A program made the position numbers and the translations under genes. Below are positions 1-10,028 of a stretch of DNA of 64,000 bases, one piece after another; the first letter of the stretch is position 1; every line of letters starts with the position of its first letter. Under the pieces are notes generated by a model. That model made no database searches and was not told the DNA's origin. It saw only the letters and a program-made list of their open reading frames with translations. Source of the DNA: Kitasatospora purpeofusca (lineage in GTDB: Bacteria; Actinomycetota; Actinomycetes; Streptomycetales; Streptomycetaceae); assembly GCF_000718025.1 (NCBI RefSeq), contig NZ_JODS01000005.1, positions 124,001 through 188,000 on the forward strand. Direction: 5' to 3'.

Positions 1-3000
1 GCGGCCGCACGCCCGCCCGCTGCCCCGACGCCCCTGGCAGCGGCACGGCCCCCCGCCGCCTCGGCGCCCCTGGCGGCGGATCCGCCGATCTTCCCGGCGA
101 CGGCCTTGGCGATCTTGCCACCGGCCTTGGCGACGCCCCAGCCGACGGCTCCGCCGAGGGCTCCACCGGCAGCGGCCTCAAGGGCGGTGGAGGCGTCGCA
201 AGCACCCGTGCCGTAGAGGCAGTCCATGGCGTACTCGGAGAGCCCGGACGCCGCCCCGCCCGCGGTGGCGAGGAGCAGGCCGCCGCCTCCGGTGGCCCCG
301 GCGACGGCGCCGCTGACCGCACCCTTGGCGGCGGACCAGCCGGCGTCACCCCAGTCCCACTTCGCGCCGTCGGTGGTCGCGTAGTCGACGGCGTAGGAGC
401 CGACGCCGATGACCGCTCCGGCGATGGCGCCGATGACAGCGCTGCAGAGCATCGCGCAGTGCCCGCTGGGGTCGGTCTGGTCGAGCGGGTCCTGGGCCGC
501 GTAGGCGTAGTGGTTGCCGAGGACCGACGGGTCCTGGTTCTGGTCGATGGTGTCGCGGCTGGTGAAGGCCCCGGCGGCGGGGTCGTACCAGCGGGCGGCC
601 ATGTTGGCGCGGCCGGTGGCGGGGTCGGTCCAGGCGCTCTGGTAGCCGCGGGCGGGTCGGGTCCCGGCCGTGCCGAGGACGGCGCCGAACGGGTCGTAGC
701 CGACGGAGCCGGTGAGCGCGGTTCCGGTCGCGGTGAACCCGCCCACCACGTCGGTGTGCCGGTCGACCAGGGCGAGCGCCGTGGCGCCGTTCTGCTCCCA
801 GGAGAACAGTCCGCCGGTCGCGTCGTGGTTGTAGACGGAGGAACCGTCGCCGACGAGGACGTTGCCCGCGCCGCTGTAGCGGAAGGTGCGGGAGCCCGAG
901 CCGGCCAGCCGGTCCAGGCCGTCGTAGCTGTAGCCGCTGGTGCCGTCGCTGATCAGGCGGTCGAAGGCGTCGTAGGCGGAGGTGGTGGTGCCGGACGCGG
1001 TGGTCGCCGTGGTGCGGGTGCCGCGCGCGGAGTACCGGTATTCGGTGGTGCCGTCGGAGACGAGCCGGTTGCGGGCGTCGTAGACGGCGGTGGCCGGTCC
1101 GGCGCGGACCCGGTTGCCCGAGGCGTCGTAGGCGTAGTCGGTCCTGGTGCTGCCGTTGTTCCAGCTGGTGAGGCGGCCGGCCAGGTCGTAGCCGTAGGTG
1201 TTGGCGGCGGCCGCGGCGGTGCCGGCCGTGGTCTTGCCGACGAGGTGGTCGACCAGGTCGTAGCGGTACTCGACGGACGCCTCGGTGGCGCCGCCGGGTG
1301 CGGTCAGGGTGTCGGAGGCGACCCGGTGCAGCGCGTCGTAGCCGAACGTGCGGACGGCGCCGCCGGTCCCGTAGTTGACGCTGGTGACCTGGTCCAGGCT
1401 GTTGTAGCCGTAGGTTGCGCGGACGCCGGTGACGGTGTCGGTGAGGCCCGCCGGACGGCCCGCCTTGTCGTAGCTGAAGGTGGTGCTGTCCGCCGCGTCG
1501 GTGCGAACGGTCAGCTGCCCGTTGGCGTCGTAAGTGAAGGTGGCGTCGCCGGACGGGCCGATGGCCGAGGTGAGCAGGCCCCGGTCGTCGTAGCCGAAGG
1601 TGTTGTCGCCCCCGACACCGGCGACGCGAAGCATGCGCCCGGCGAGGTCGTAGCCGTAGGTGTGGGCGGTGGTGGCGGCCTCCGCGCCGCTGCCGGTCTC
1701 GGTGACGAGCCGGCCGAGGCCGTCGTAGGCACGGGTGCGCACTACGCCGCCGGGCTCGGCGAGCCGGACCGGTCGGCCGGCGGCGTCGTAGCTGATGGTG
1801 CGGGTGCGGTCGGCGGCGTCCGGGTAGGCGGCGGTGGCCGGTTCGACCAGGGACTCCGGCAGGCCCCACGCGTTGTAGGTGGTCAGGAACGCGTTGCCCC
1901 GGCCGTCGGTGAAGCGGGTCCGGTTCCCGGCCGTGTCGTAGCCGTAGCCGCTGCTGATCGACGTGGTGGCGGTGACCGGTTCGGTGAGCCCGACGAGCCG
2001 GCTCGCGGCGTCGTACGTCCGGGTGGTGCGCACGCCGAGCGGGTCGGTGATGGCGGTCGGGTTGCCGGCCCGGTCGTACTCGGTGGCGGTGGTGCGCAGG
2101 GTGGCGCCGGCGGGGTCGAGTTCGGCGGTGCCGGTCTGTCGCCCGGCCCCGTCGTAGCGGACGGTGCGGGCGCTGCCGTCGGGTGCGGTGACGCGGACGG
2201 GTCGGCCCGCCGCGTCGTAGGAGGTGGTGGTGCGGTGTCCGAGCGGGTCGGTGACGGCGACCGGCAGGCCGGCCGCGTCGTAGGCGGTGGTGGTCGTGTT
2301 GCCGAGCGGGTCGGTGACGGTGACGGGGTTCCCGGCGTCGTCCCAGCCGGTGGTGCTGGTGTAGGCGGCGCGGGGCTTGCGCAGGACGGCCGTGGTGGTC
2401 ACCTGGCGTCCGAGGTCGTCGTAGGTCGCGGTGGTGACGGCACCGGTCGGATCGGTCGCGGTGAGGAGTTCGCCGAGCGGGTCGTAGGCGGCCTTCCAGA
2501 CGCCGGCCGGGGTGGTGGCGTCGGCCTTCGGCTCGGTGCGGGTGAGCTGGTTGTCGAGCTGGTCGTACCCGTACGTGGTGGTGCGGCCGGCTTCCACGAC
2601 GGTGGCGGGACGGCCGGAGGCGGTGTAGGAGACGGCGGTCGAGTAGCTGAGTGGCGTGCTGGAGCCGGGGGGCCGGTAGCCGCTCACGGTGACGGAGTTG
2701 GGCCGTCCGTTGGGGTCGTAGTCGTAGGCCGTGAGGGCGCCGAGCGCGTCGCGGCCCAGCATGATCTCGCCGTAGGTGTTGTAGGCGGCCGCGGTGGTGG
2801 CCCGGGTGGCGGTGGGAGCTCCGCCGTTCTCGACGGCGACCGGCGGTGCGGTGGTCAGGACCGGCCGGCCGGCCGCGTCGTAGGCGTAGTCGGTGGTGTA
2901 GGCCGCCGGGTCGGCGCCGGGTGCGTTGCCCCTCGGGTCGGTGCTGGCGGTGATCAGGCCGCGGCCGTCGCGGGTCCAGGTGGTGGTGAGGTCCTCGGTG

Positions 3001-6000
3001 CCGGTGTGCGCGGTGCTGGCGACGATGCGGCCGGCCGTGTCGTACCGGCTGTCGACTGCGGAGAGCACGGTGCCGGCGCGGTCCTTGCTGACCGTCCTGA
3101 CCCGGTTGCCGTCGGCGTCGTACTCGGTGGCGGTGACCTGGTCGACGGTGCCCCGGACGGTGGTGCTGACCACCCGGGCGTCGGCGTCGTAGCCGAGGGT
3201 GGTGGTGCCGGCGCCGCCGCCGGTGGTGACGGTGACGGGGTGTCCGGCGGCGTCGTAGTCGATCCGCTGGAGGTCGATGTCGCGGGTGCTGCCGTCGGGG
3301 TTGTGGAACCCGACCGCGGTCGCCCGGGCCAGCAGGCCGTCGTCGTAGTAGCGGTACCGCTGGGTGCGGCCCATGGCGTCGGAGGTGGCGGCGAGCCGGC
3401 CGGCCGGGTCGTAGGAGTAGGAGTTGATCCGCAGGTCGCGGGGCGTCTCCGGGTGGTCGGGGTCGCTGCCGGTGTAGCCCTTGAGGGTGAGGCTGACCGG
3501 CTGGCCGTTGTCGGAGAAAGCGGTCACCCAGGTGCGGCCCGAGGTGTCGGTGACGGAGGTCGGGCGGCCGAACAGGTCGTAGGCGTTGACGACGGTCCGC
3601 CGGCCGTCCGGGTCGGTGACAGCGCCGACCCGGCCCGCGCTGTCGTAGGTGGTCGACCGTGTGCGCGAGGGGTCCGAGCTCTCGCCGCCGAGGTTGTCGC
3701 TCTCGACCGTCGACAGGACGTTGCCGTCGTCGTCGTAGCCGATCTGGCGGACGGGGTAGTGGACCTGGCCGTTCAGGGCGTAGCTGAGCGGGGGCGAGTC
3801 GGTGCGCACGACCCGGTTGCGGCTGTCGTAGGCGGTGGTGGTGGTCAGGCCCGCCGATGGCCCGCCGGGCCAGGTGACGGTGCTGCCGGTACGGCGGCCC
3901 ACGTTGTCGTAGGTGTACGTGGTGGTGCTGCCGCCCGGCTCGACGACCTGGGCGAGGTCGGTGTTCTTGTAGTAGCGGTAGCGGGTGACGCCGCCGCCGG
4001 GGGTGGTGACGGAGGTCAGCCGGCCCGCGGGGACGGTGCCGCCGCCGTAGGCCGTGACCGGGCCGGTGGAGTACTCCTGGGCGGTGTCGCGGCCGTTCGG
4101 GAAGCCCGGGGTGGGCGGGGTGAGGGTGTGCAGCAGGTTGCCGGTCGCGTCGTACTGGTAGGTCGTCTGGTAGGTGGTGTCGGCCGGGCCGGAGGAACGG
4201 GCCTCCCGGAGCGAGATCGGCCGGTCGTTGCGCGGATCGGTCGGGTTCCGGGGGTCGGTCCAGTAGTCGGTATAGGAGGTCTGGCAGGAGGTGGGCGTGC
4301 GGCAGGTGGTGCGGCTCAGCACGTTGCCGCGGCTGTCGTTGGTGACGGTGACGGAGTGTCCGGCCGGGTCGGTGGTCCGGTCCGGGTAGCCCCGCTCGTC
4401 GTAGTGGAAGGAGGTCACACCGCCGAGCGCGTCGGTGCTGGAGGTGCGCCGGCCGCCGGCCGCCGGGTCGAAGGTGAAGCCGAGCGTGCGGCCGCCCGGG
4501 TCGGTGACGGTGTTCCTGAGCTGGACACTCACGTACTCGCCCATGACGATGCCCTGGGCGTCGTAGGTGCTCCGGAGCTCGTCGGCGGTCAGTGCCCGCG
4601 GGTAGACCGCGAGGTGGCCGAGGCCGCCCTGGAAGTGGCTGCGCACCTCGGTGCCGGCGGCAGGCCAGGAGGCCGGGAGGTAGCCGACGCCGGCCTCGGC
4701 GACCTTCTGGGTGACGCGGTTCGGGGCGGGCGGAGCTCCGGTGTCCTGCTGGCGGCCGTCGAGGTAGAGCCGGCCGCGGCCGGCGGCGGAGTCCCAACTG
4801 TAGGCCGCGGTGTGCCAGTCCTGCATGCCCGAGATCCGGTCGCCGGTCAGGACGTCACCGGGGGTGGTGCCGAAACCGCCGTGGAGCCGGCCGTCGGTGC
4901 CGACGTAGAGCAGCGGCTGGGTCTCGCCGGGCCCGGCGGCTTGGTAGGCGTTCAGCGGCCGGTCCGCCGTGCCGAGCAGCACACCGGGCCGGTTCCCGGA
5001 GAACTGGACCTCCACGGTGAAGTCGCCGGAGGTCGGGACGGTCTGCTCCGGCAGGGACAGCGAGGAGGTCGCGCCGAAGTTCGCCACGGTGGGGACTCCG
5101 GGCGCGTTGGCCGACATGCCCGGCTGCGGCAGGCCCAGAGTGACGTTGGTGAAGGTGCCGTTCCGGTCGCCGTCGGTCCCGTGGACGGCGGAGTGCGCGA
5201 CCGTGCCGGACGGCTCGTCCATCCGGTAGTAGGCGCTGGGCCGGGCGGCCAGCACCGCCGAGGTGTGGCTGATGCCCGCCGGGTGGAACGGCTCAGGCAC
5301 CGAGGGCTTCCAGTGGCCGCCGTTGGCATCGGTCAGGTCCGCGACCCGGTCCCGCCGCAGGTCGTACCCGATGGTCGCGTAGCGCCGCCCGGACGGCAGG
5401 GTGATCGAGGTGAGCGCCGAGCCGACCCCGCGGGCGAGATAGTGCTCGGCCACCTGCTCGGGGCTCAGGGCGTAGGAGTAGGAGGCGAACTCGTCGATGG
5501 AGCCGGCGAAGTAGCTTGTCCGACGCTGGTACTCGAAGCCCGGGTAGCCGGTGACGGTGTGGCCGCCCCCGATGATGCCAACGTCCGAGGCGGGCAGCGG
5601 GATCACCGCCGCGCCGCGGCCGACCGCCCGCTGCCCGTCCAGGTAGAGGGTCTGGCCGGTGCCGGTGGCGGCGATCACGGCGTGGTGCCAGGCGCCGTCG
5701 GTGACCACCCGGCCGGCCACGAGCGGCTGGTGGGTGGCGTCCTGGAAGCCTCCGTACAGCCGGCCGTCGGTACCGACGTAGAGCGCGGGCACGTCCGGCG
5801 AGGCCGGCGGGCCGGTGTCGCCGACGTCGAGGCGTCGGCTCTGGTAGGAGTACAGGATGCCGCTGCTGCCCGCGGCGGCCTTGAACCAGAGCTCCACCGA
5901 GCCCTGGTTGCTCGCGCCGGAGGCCGCCCGCAGGTCGTAGACGGTGGTCGCGATGCCGTCGAACACGGCCGCGCCGTCGGGGGATCCGACGAGCGCGCCG

Positions 6001-9000
6001 GAACCGCCGGGCCGAGGCCCGCTGTAGAACGCGCCCGGGCACGCGGCGCAGTGGACCACCTCGTCGCGGGCCGCGGCCCAGCTGTCCCCGGCGACGACCG
6101 GGTCGGCCAGGCGGAGGTAGCTGGTGGGAACGGCGTCCGTCACCAGGGAGGAGTAGTGCGAGATGCCGGTGTAGTCGTAGGCCGTGCACTTGGTACCGGC
6201 GTCCGGGGCGCACACCTTGACGAGCAGGTCGCCGAGGTAGTCGTAGGTCCAGGTGAGCGCGGACGAGGGCACGCCCGCCGTGACGGGGTCGGTGCTCACC
6301 TTGGTGACGTGCTGGGTCGTGGAGCCCGAGGGCCTGCCCCAGGTGAAGGACAGGGAGCGGCCGGAGGCTTCGGAGGTGGCCTTGAGGAGCAGGCCGTCGG
6401 CGGTGTAGCTGTACCGGACCGCGAGCCCGTTGACGTCGGTGGTCGAGGTCAGCCTGGCCGCCTCGTCGAAGTGCAGGACGGTGCCGGTCTTCTCGGTGAG
6501 GTCGAAGCCGGTGGTGCCGGTCTCGACCAGGGTCGCGAAGCGGCCGGCGGGCGGGGTGTAGGAACCGTCGGCGTTGTAGGCGAACCTGACCCGCTGCCCG
6601 TCCGGGAGGGTGATCAGCGCGTCACCGCGACCGTCGAAAGTGAGCCGGGTGTCGTAGGGACTGCTCCAGCCGGTGCCGAACAGGCCGGCGGCGCGGGTGT
6701 CCAGGCTGTTGTAGACACGGGTGACATCGAGCGGCGGACCTGCCGTGGGCACGGTCGCGTCGGTGGCCGAGGTGGTGTAGTCGCCGGTCAGCGGGTCGAC
6801 CCCGGGCATGACCGGATCGGTGGCGGCGCCTAGGTGGGCCGCGACACCGGGCTGCGGTACCCGCGGGGTGATCCGGCCGACCGGTGAACTGACCATCACC
6901 CGGCCGTCGTTGAGATCCACCCACCAGGCGTAGGTCTGGTTCCAGGCGAGGTCCCCGGGCCGGATCTGGAAGGTCCCGCCGGCCTGCGCCGGGTAGTTGA
7001 CGACAGTGCCGTTGCGTGCCAGGTGCAGGGTGTAGGTCAGCGTGGAGGGCCAGTGGTCGACGTCCCGTCCGGTGACGGTGAGCACCGGGGTGAGGGTCGC
7101 CGGGGAGAAGCCGTCCGGCGGCGCCTGGGCGTCCACCACCGGGTCCACATTGGTGACTTCGAGGGTGAAGCAGCCGCCCGGGGGGATGCCGGAGAGGTCG
7201 GAGAACCAGCCGCCGAAGCGGCTCACCATGTCCCAGCAGATCACGTAGGAGCGCGGTGGAAGCGCCCCGATCGCCCCGTTCAGGGTGATCTCCGTGTTCG
7301 GCGGGACGTCCACCGGCATCGTGGTGTGCACGCGGTTGGCGACCGGCATCTCGGCCAGCGTCACCGGGTCGTAGAGGTGGTAGGACAGCCGGTAGCCGTT
7401 GCCGGGCTGCCACGTCTCCGCACCGTGGTTGGCGACAGTGACGGCGATCTCGCCGGACTGGCCGTTGGTCACCGGCGGGGAGACCGGGGCGCCGTCCACC
7501 GTCGCGTAGTAGGCCGCCTCGACCGAGTAGTTGATCTGCAGGTAGGGCTTGTTGGCGGAGGCCGCGGAGGCGAACTCCCGGAGCACACCGGTCGGGCCGC
7601 GCAGGGCGAATCCGCAGTCGGACGGGGAGCGCCCGTGGGTGCAGTCGTCGAGCAGCGCCGCACCGGCAGAGCTGATCCCGATCCAGCCCCAGTCCTGTCC
7701 CGCGCCGAAGTCGGCCGAGCCGATTTCGGCGCCGGTGGTCACCCCGTCGACGCGGTTGACGCCGGTCGGGGACCAGGACGCGGTGATCGGGGCCAGCGAC
7801 ACGGACCCGTCGGCGCTGCCGTACACCTGGTAGAGGTGGAGCGCGGCGCTGACCACGTAGGCGTTGCCGAGATTCCCGCGGATGTTGCCGAAGGAGAGGT
7901 AGGACTCGAAGCGGTGCCCGGTACCGTCGCCGCCGACCAGGAGCAGCGCGTTGCCCGCGTGGTTGGCGCCGCTGAAGTCGTCGACGTAGGTGGACGCGCT
8001 CGACGTGCTGCCCGCGGTGACCGTGGTCGGGTCGACCGCCACCGGGTAGACCCGGGCCGGGTCGTCCAGCCAGGCCCGGTCGGCCGTGACGGTCAGCGTG
8101 TACCGGCCGCCGTCCTCGCGCAGCCCGTAGTGGACGGCCGTGGAGGTGTTCGGTGCGCCGGGCGCGGAGTCGTGCATCAGTCCGCGCGGCACCCGCATCC
8201 GTTCGGCGCCGGCGCCGTCCCGGAACACGACCTCGCCGTCCCCGGTCAGGGCCGGGGTCAGGCCGGTGTTCCGGATCGGGAACGACCAGGTGTTGCCGGC
8301 ATGCGGGCCGGCCAGGACCAGTTCCTCCTTCACGCCCCCGGTCATCGCGGTCACCGACAGGTCGGTCTCCGGCAGGATCGACGGGTAGACGGCGGTGGCG
8401 CCGGTGACGACCGGTGCCACGGGCGCGGCTCCGGCCAAGGTGTAGCCGACGCCGTTGCCGCCGTCGAGGGTGAGCGTCTCCAGTTCGGCGCCGCTGCCCC
8501 GGTCGGCCAGCGAGAGGGCGAAGGCGTTGCCGCGCATGGTCCAGCGCGCGCCGTCGCGGGTGAGGGTGGTGTCGACGGCCTCCCAGGAGCCGTCCGCCGT
8601 ACGGCGGTTGACCGGCTCCTGGAACACCAGGCGGGAGCGGGTGCCGTCGTCGTTCTGGAAGGTGCGGGTGTTCTCGGTGCGCTCGGCGACGAGTTCGACG
8701 CTCGTGTCCTCGTCGCGCTCGTGCCCGGACCGGCCGGCGCCGGAGCCGGAGGCCGCGATCTCCACCGGGCCCGTGGAACGGGGCGCGGCGGCCGGCGGGA
8801 CGGTCTCGGCCGCGGCGGCGAACTGCGGGCGGTTGGACACCCGGGCCGCGGGTGCGGGCGCGCCCGAGGCGGGCGGCTCCACCGACGGGGCGCTGTGGGC
8901 GGCCCCCGGTTCCCGGTCCGTGGCCGCGGTGGCCGCGGCCTCGGTCCGCGGCGGCAGGTCGGTGGCGCTCCCTCGGCGCTGCACCGGCATGCTCCCGCCG

Positions 9001-9140
9001 GCCACCGCGCCGGTCCCGTCCGCCGGGTGCGCGGGTGCCGCGACCAACAGCTCCGAGGAGAAGTTGACCACCAGCGCCAGCAGTACGGCGGTTGCCACCC
9101 GGCGCGTGCCTCTGATCCGTCTCCCGGTTCGACGCACCAC
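1..9140 (-). CDS. Giant secreted RHS-repeat polymorphic toxin with LamG domains (3' end beyond window)
   Basis: One frame stays open from GTG 9140 to the window edge (over 3,040 residues, no stop seen). Order of parts: an arginine-rich n-region and hydrophobic signal segment (about residues 1-45); a DNRLRE/cell-wall-type region (about 370-550); a DUF6531-like RHS start (about 775-830, motif DPLTGDY); two LamG-like lectin domains (about 1000-1235 and 1300-1520, motif WHHAV); then dozens of YD repeats (motifs such as YDALGR and YDAAGRP, about 1545-2830); and the RHS core signature with ARWYDP, SRDT and NHYAYA (about 2845-2890). After the core comes an alanine/glycine-rich tail with SGH..., which should lead into a variable C-terminal toxin outside the window. 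Family knowledge: RHS shells encapsulate a C-terminal toxin used against competitors. The toxin type and any immunity gene cannot be seen. The start was chosen because signal-peptide features follow it at once and GGGGG lies upstream. Confidence 0.9.
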   Translation of the reverse strand, partial: MVRRTGRRIRGTRRVATAVLLALVVNFSSELLVAAPAHPADGTGAVAGGSMPVQRRGSATDLPPRTEAAATAATDREPGAAHSAPSVEPPASGAPAPAARVSNRPQFAAAAETVPPAAAPRSTGPVEIAASGSGAGRSGHERDEDTSVELVAERTENTRTFQNDDGTRSRLVFQEPVNRRTADGSWEAVDTTLTRDGARWTMRGNAFALSLADRGSGAELETLTLDGGNGVGYTLAGAAPVAPVVTGATAVYPSILPETDLSVTAMTGGVKEELVLAGPHAGNTWSFPIRNTGLTPALTGDGEVVFRDGAGAERMRVPRGLMHDSAPGAPNTSTAVHYGLREDGGRYTLTVTADRAWLDDPARVYPVAVDPTTVTAGSTSSASTYVDDFSGANHAGNALLLVGGDGTGHRFESYLSFGNIRGNLGNAYVVSAALHLYQVYGSADGSVSLAPITASWSPTGVNRVDGVTTGAEIGSADFGAGQDWGWIGISSAGAALLDDCTHGRSPSDCGFALRGPTGVLREFASAASANKPYLQINYSVEAAYYATVDGAPVSPPVTNGQSGEIAVTVANHGAETWQPGNGYRLSYHLYDPVTLAEMPVANRVHTTMPVDVPPNTEITLNGAIGALPPRSYVICWDMVSRFGGWFSDLSGIPPGGCFTLEVTNVDPVVDAQAPPDGFSPATLTPVLTVTGRDVDHWPSTLTYTLHLARNGTVVNYPAQAGGTFQIRPGDLAWNQTYAWWVDLNDGRVMVSSPVGRITPRVPQPGVAAHLGAATDPVMPGVDPLTGDYTTSATDATVPTAGPPLDVTRVYNSLDTRAAGLFGTGWSSPYDTRLTFDGRGDALITLPDGQRVRFAYNADGSYTPPAGRFATLVETGTTGFDLTEKTGTVLHFDEAARLTSTTDVNGLAVRYSYTADGLLLKATSEASGRSLSFTWGRPSGSTTQHVTKVSTDPVTAGVPSSALTWTYDYLGDLLVKVCAPDAGTKCTAYDYTGISHYSSLVTDAVPTSYLRLADPVVAGDSWAAARDEVVHCAACPGAFYSGPRPGGSGALVGSPDGAAVFDGIATTVYDLRAASGASNQGSVELWFKAAAGSSGILYSYQSRRLDVGDTGPPASPDVPALYVGTDGRLYGGFQDATHQPLVAGRVVTDGAWHHAVIAATGTGQTLYLDGQRAVGRGAAVIPLPASDVGIIGGGHTVTGYPGFEYQRRTSYFAGSIDEFASYSYALSPEQVAEHYLARGVGSALTSITLPSGRRYATIGYDLRRDRVADLTDANGGHWKPSVPEPFHPAGISHTSAVLAARPSAYYRMDEPSGTVAHSAVHGTDGDRNGTFTNVTLGLPQPGMSANAPGVPTVANFGATSSLSLPEQTVPTSGDFTVEVQFSGNRPGVLLGTADRPLNAYQAAGPGETQPLLYVGTDGRLHGGFGTTPGDVLTGDRISGMQDWHTAAYSWDSAAGRGRLYLDGRQQDTGAPPAPNRVTQKVAEAGVGYLPASWPAAGTEVRSHFQGGLGHLAVYPRALTADELRSTYDAQGIVMGEYVSVQLRNTVTDPGGRTLGFTFDPAAGGRRTSSTDALGGVTSFHYDERGYPDRTTDPAGHSVTVTNDSRGNVLSRTTCRTPTSCQTSYTDYWTDPRNPTDPRNDRPISLREARSSGPADTTYQTTYQYDATGNLLHTLTPPTPGFPNGRDTAQEYSTGPVTAYGGGTVPAGRLTSVTTPGGGVTRYRYYKNTDLAQVVEPGGSTTTYTYDNVGRRTGSTVTWPGGPSAGLTTTTAYDSRNRVVRTDSPPLSYALNGQVHYPVRQIGYDDDGNVLSTVESDNLGGESSDPSRTRSTTYDSAGRVGAVTDPDGRRTVVNAYDLFGRPTSVTDTSGRTWVTAFSDNGQPVSLTLKGYTGSDPDHPETPRDLRINSYSYDPAGRLAATSDAMGRTQRYRYYDDGLLARATAVGFHNPDGSTRDIDLQRIDYDAAGHPVTVTTGGGAGTTTLGYDADARVVSTTVRGTVDQVTATEYDADGNRVRTVSKDRAGTVLSAVDSRYDTAGRIVASTAHTGTEDLTTTWTRDGRGLITASTDPRGNAPGADPAAYTTDYAYDAAGRPVLTTAPPVAVENGGAPTATRATTAAAYNTYGEIMLGRDALGALTAYDYDPNGRPNSVTVSGYRPPGSSTPLSYSTAVSYTASGRPATVVEAGRTTTYGYDQLDNQLTRTEPKADATTPAGVWKAAYDPLGELLTATDPTGAVTTATYDDLGRQVTTTAVLRKPRAAYTSTTGWDDAGNPVTVTDPLGNTTTTAYDAAGLPVAVTDPLGHRTTTSYDAAGRPVRVTAPDGSARTVRYDGAGRQTGTAELDPAGATLRTTATEYDRAGNPTAITDPLGVRTTRTYDAASRLVGLTEPVTATTSISSGYGYDTAGNRTRFTDGRGNAFLTTYNAWGLPESLVEPATAAYPDAADRTRTISYDAAGRPVRLAEPGGVVRTRAYDGLGRLVTETGSGAEAATTAHTYGYDLAGRMLRVAGVGGDNTFGYDDRGLLTSAIGPSGDATFTYDANGQLTVRTDAADSTTFSYDKAGRPAGLTDTVTGVRATYGYNSLDQVTSVNYGTGGAVRTFGYDALHRVASDTLTAPGGATEASVEYRYDLVDHLVGKTTAGTAAAAANTYGYDLAGRLTSWNNGSTRTDYAYDASGNRVRAGPATAVYDARNRLVSDGTTEYRYSARGTRTTATTASGTTTSAYDAFDRLISDGTSGYSYDGLDRLAGSGSRTFRYSGAGNVLVGDGSSVYNHDATGGLFSWEQNGATALALVDRHTDVVGGFTATGTALTGSVGYDPFGAVLGTAGTRPARGYQSAWTDPATGRANMAARWYDPAAGAFTSRDTIDQNQDPSVLGNHYAYAAQDPLDQTDPSGHCAMLCSAVIGAIAGAVIGVGSYAVDYATTDGAKWDWGDAGWSAAKGAVSGAVAGATGGGGLLLATAGGAASGLSEYAMDCLYGTGACDASTALEAAAGGALGGAVGWGVAKAGGKIAKAVAGKIGGSAARGAEAAGGRAAARGVGAAGGRAA

Positions 9141-9393
9141 GAATACCCCCAGTCCCCCGTGCCACTCAGGCGTGGCTCTGCGAAGCGATCATGGGGGTGG
9201 GAAGCCGGGCGTGTCAGCGCCTGCCGGGCGGGAAAATCGGCTCCGGGCACGGAGTTCATCCGTCGGCTACTCCGCGTGCGCTGCCGCTCCGTCCGTGCGG
9301 CACCGTCCGTTCGACCACGCCCCGGGGAGGGGGCTGCGTCCGGGGCGGGTGGGACGGGGAGAGGGAGTCGAGGAGGACCGGCCCGACGGGCGG

Positions 9394-9933
9394 TCAGTGG
9401 TCGTCGGTGACCGCCAGCGCGTCGGCGATCAGGCGGGTGGCGAAGTCCTGGTCGTCGCCGACGATCCGGTTGATGTGCTCGGCGAGGAGGACGGAGGTGG
9501 CCTCCAGGGGGTTCATCTCGGCGCCGGTCCAGTCGCCGTACTGGGCGCGCCACAGGTTGGGGCTCAGGCCGGTGCCGGCGGCGATCAGGAGGCCGGCCAT
9601 GGTGGGGATGACCTCGGGGCGGAAGGTGTTGGGCATCATTCGCATGGTGGCCACCAGGGTGGGCACCACGTGCTCGACCACCTCCTTGTCGTGCCGTTCG
9701 CAGACCGCCCGCAGCCAGTCCATGTACATGTAGATGAGCGTGCACACGCCTTCGAGCAGGGCGTCGGCCTCCGCGGGGCCCAGGGAGGCGGCGAACTGGT
9801 CGACCATCCGCTGCTGTTCGGGGTCGGTGCCGGTCCGGCCGTCGTAGATGGCCTTGAGCCGCGAGTCGATCACCATGAGCGCGGTGCTCACATCACCGAC
9901 GGGCGCGTTGGCGGGGTCGCAGGGCGATGACAC
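9394..9933 (-). CDS. Uncharacterised 179-aa cytoplasmic protein
   Basis: I do not recognise this protein. GTG 9933 is preceded by a strong GGAGGAA at good spacing, which fixes the start inside a longer open frame. The product is soluble-looking and mostly alpha-helical, with no signal peptide or membrane segment. It has a Met/Tyr-rich stretch (LIYMYMDW, about residues 75-82) and conserved-looking charged helices. It lies about 95 bases downstream of the bpX6-type gene and 250 bases upstream of the RHS gene on the same strand. It could therefore be an accessory of the ternary system or travel with the RHS gene. RHS immunity genes normally lie downstream of the toxin, so an immunity role for this gene is not favoured. 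Confidence 0.75.
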   Translation of the reverse strand: MSSPCDPANAPVGDVSTALMVIDSRLKAIYDGRTGTDPEQQRMVDQFAASLGPAEADALLEGVCTLIYMYMDWLRAVCERHDKEVVEHVVPTLVATMRMMPNTFRPEVIPTMAGLLIAAGTGLSPNLWRAQYGDWTGAEMNPLEATSVLLAEHINRIVGDDQDFATRLIADALAVTDDH

Positions 9934-10028
9934 AGGATTCCTCCTCGGACGGACGCAGTGAGTAGCGTCGCATGTTCGCAGGGTGGCGCGTCGAGGAAAA
10001 GCGGAATCCGGGGCTGCCCGATGTCCGG

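Noticed and set aside
459..6833. A 2,100-codon open frame on the plus strand
   Set aside because: It is the antisense shadow of the RHS gene: Val/Gly/Ala/Arg-only composition, no domain, no ribosome site.
9394..9933. RHS immunity protein
   Set aside because: It lies upstream of the RHS gene; immunity genes normally follow the toxin-coding 3' end, which is outside the window.
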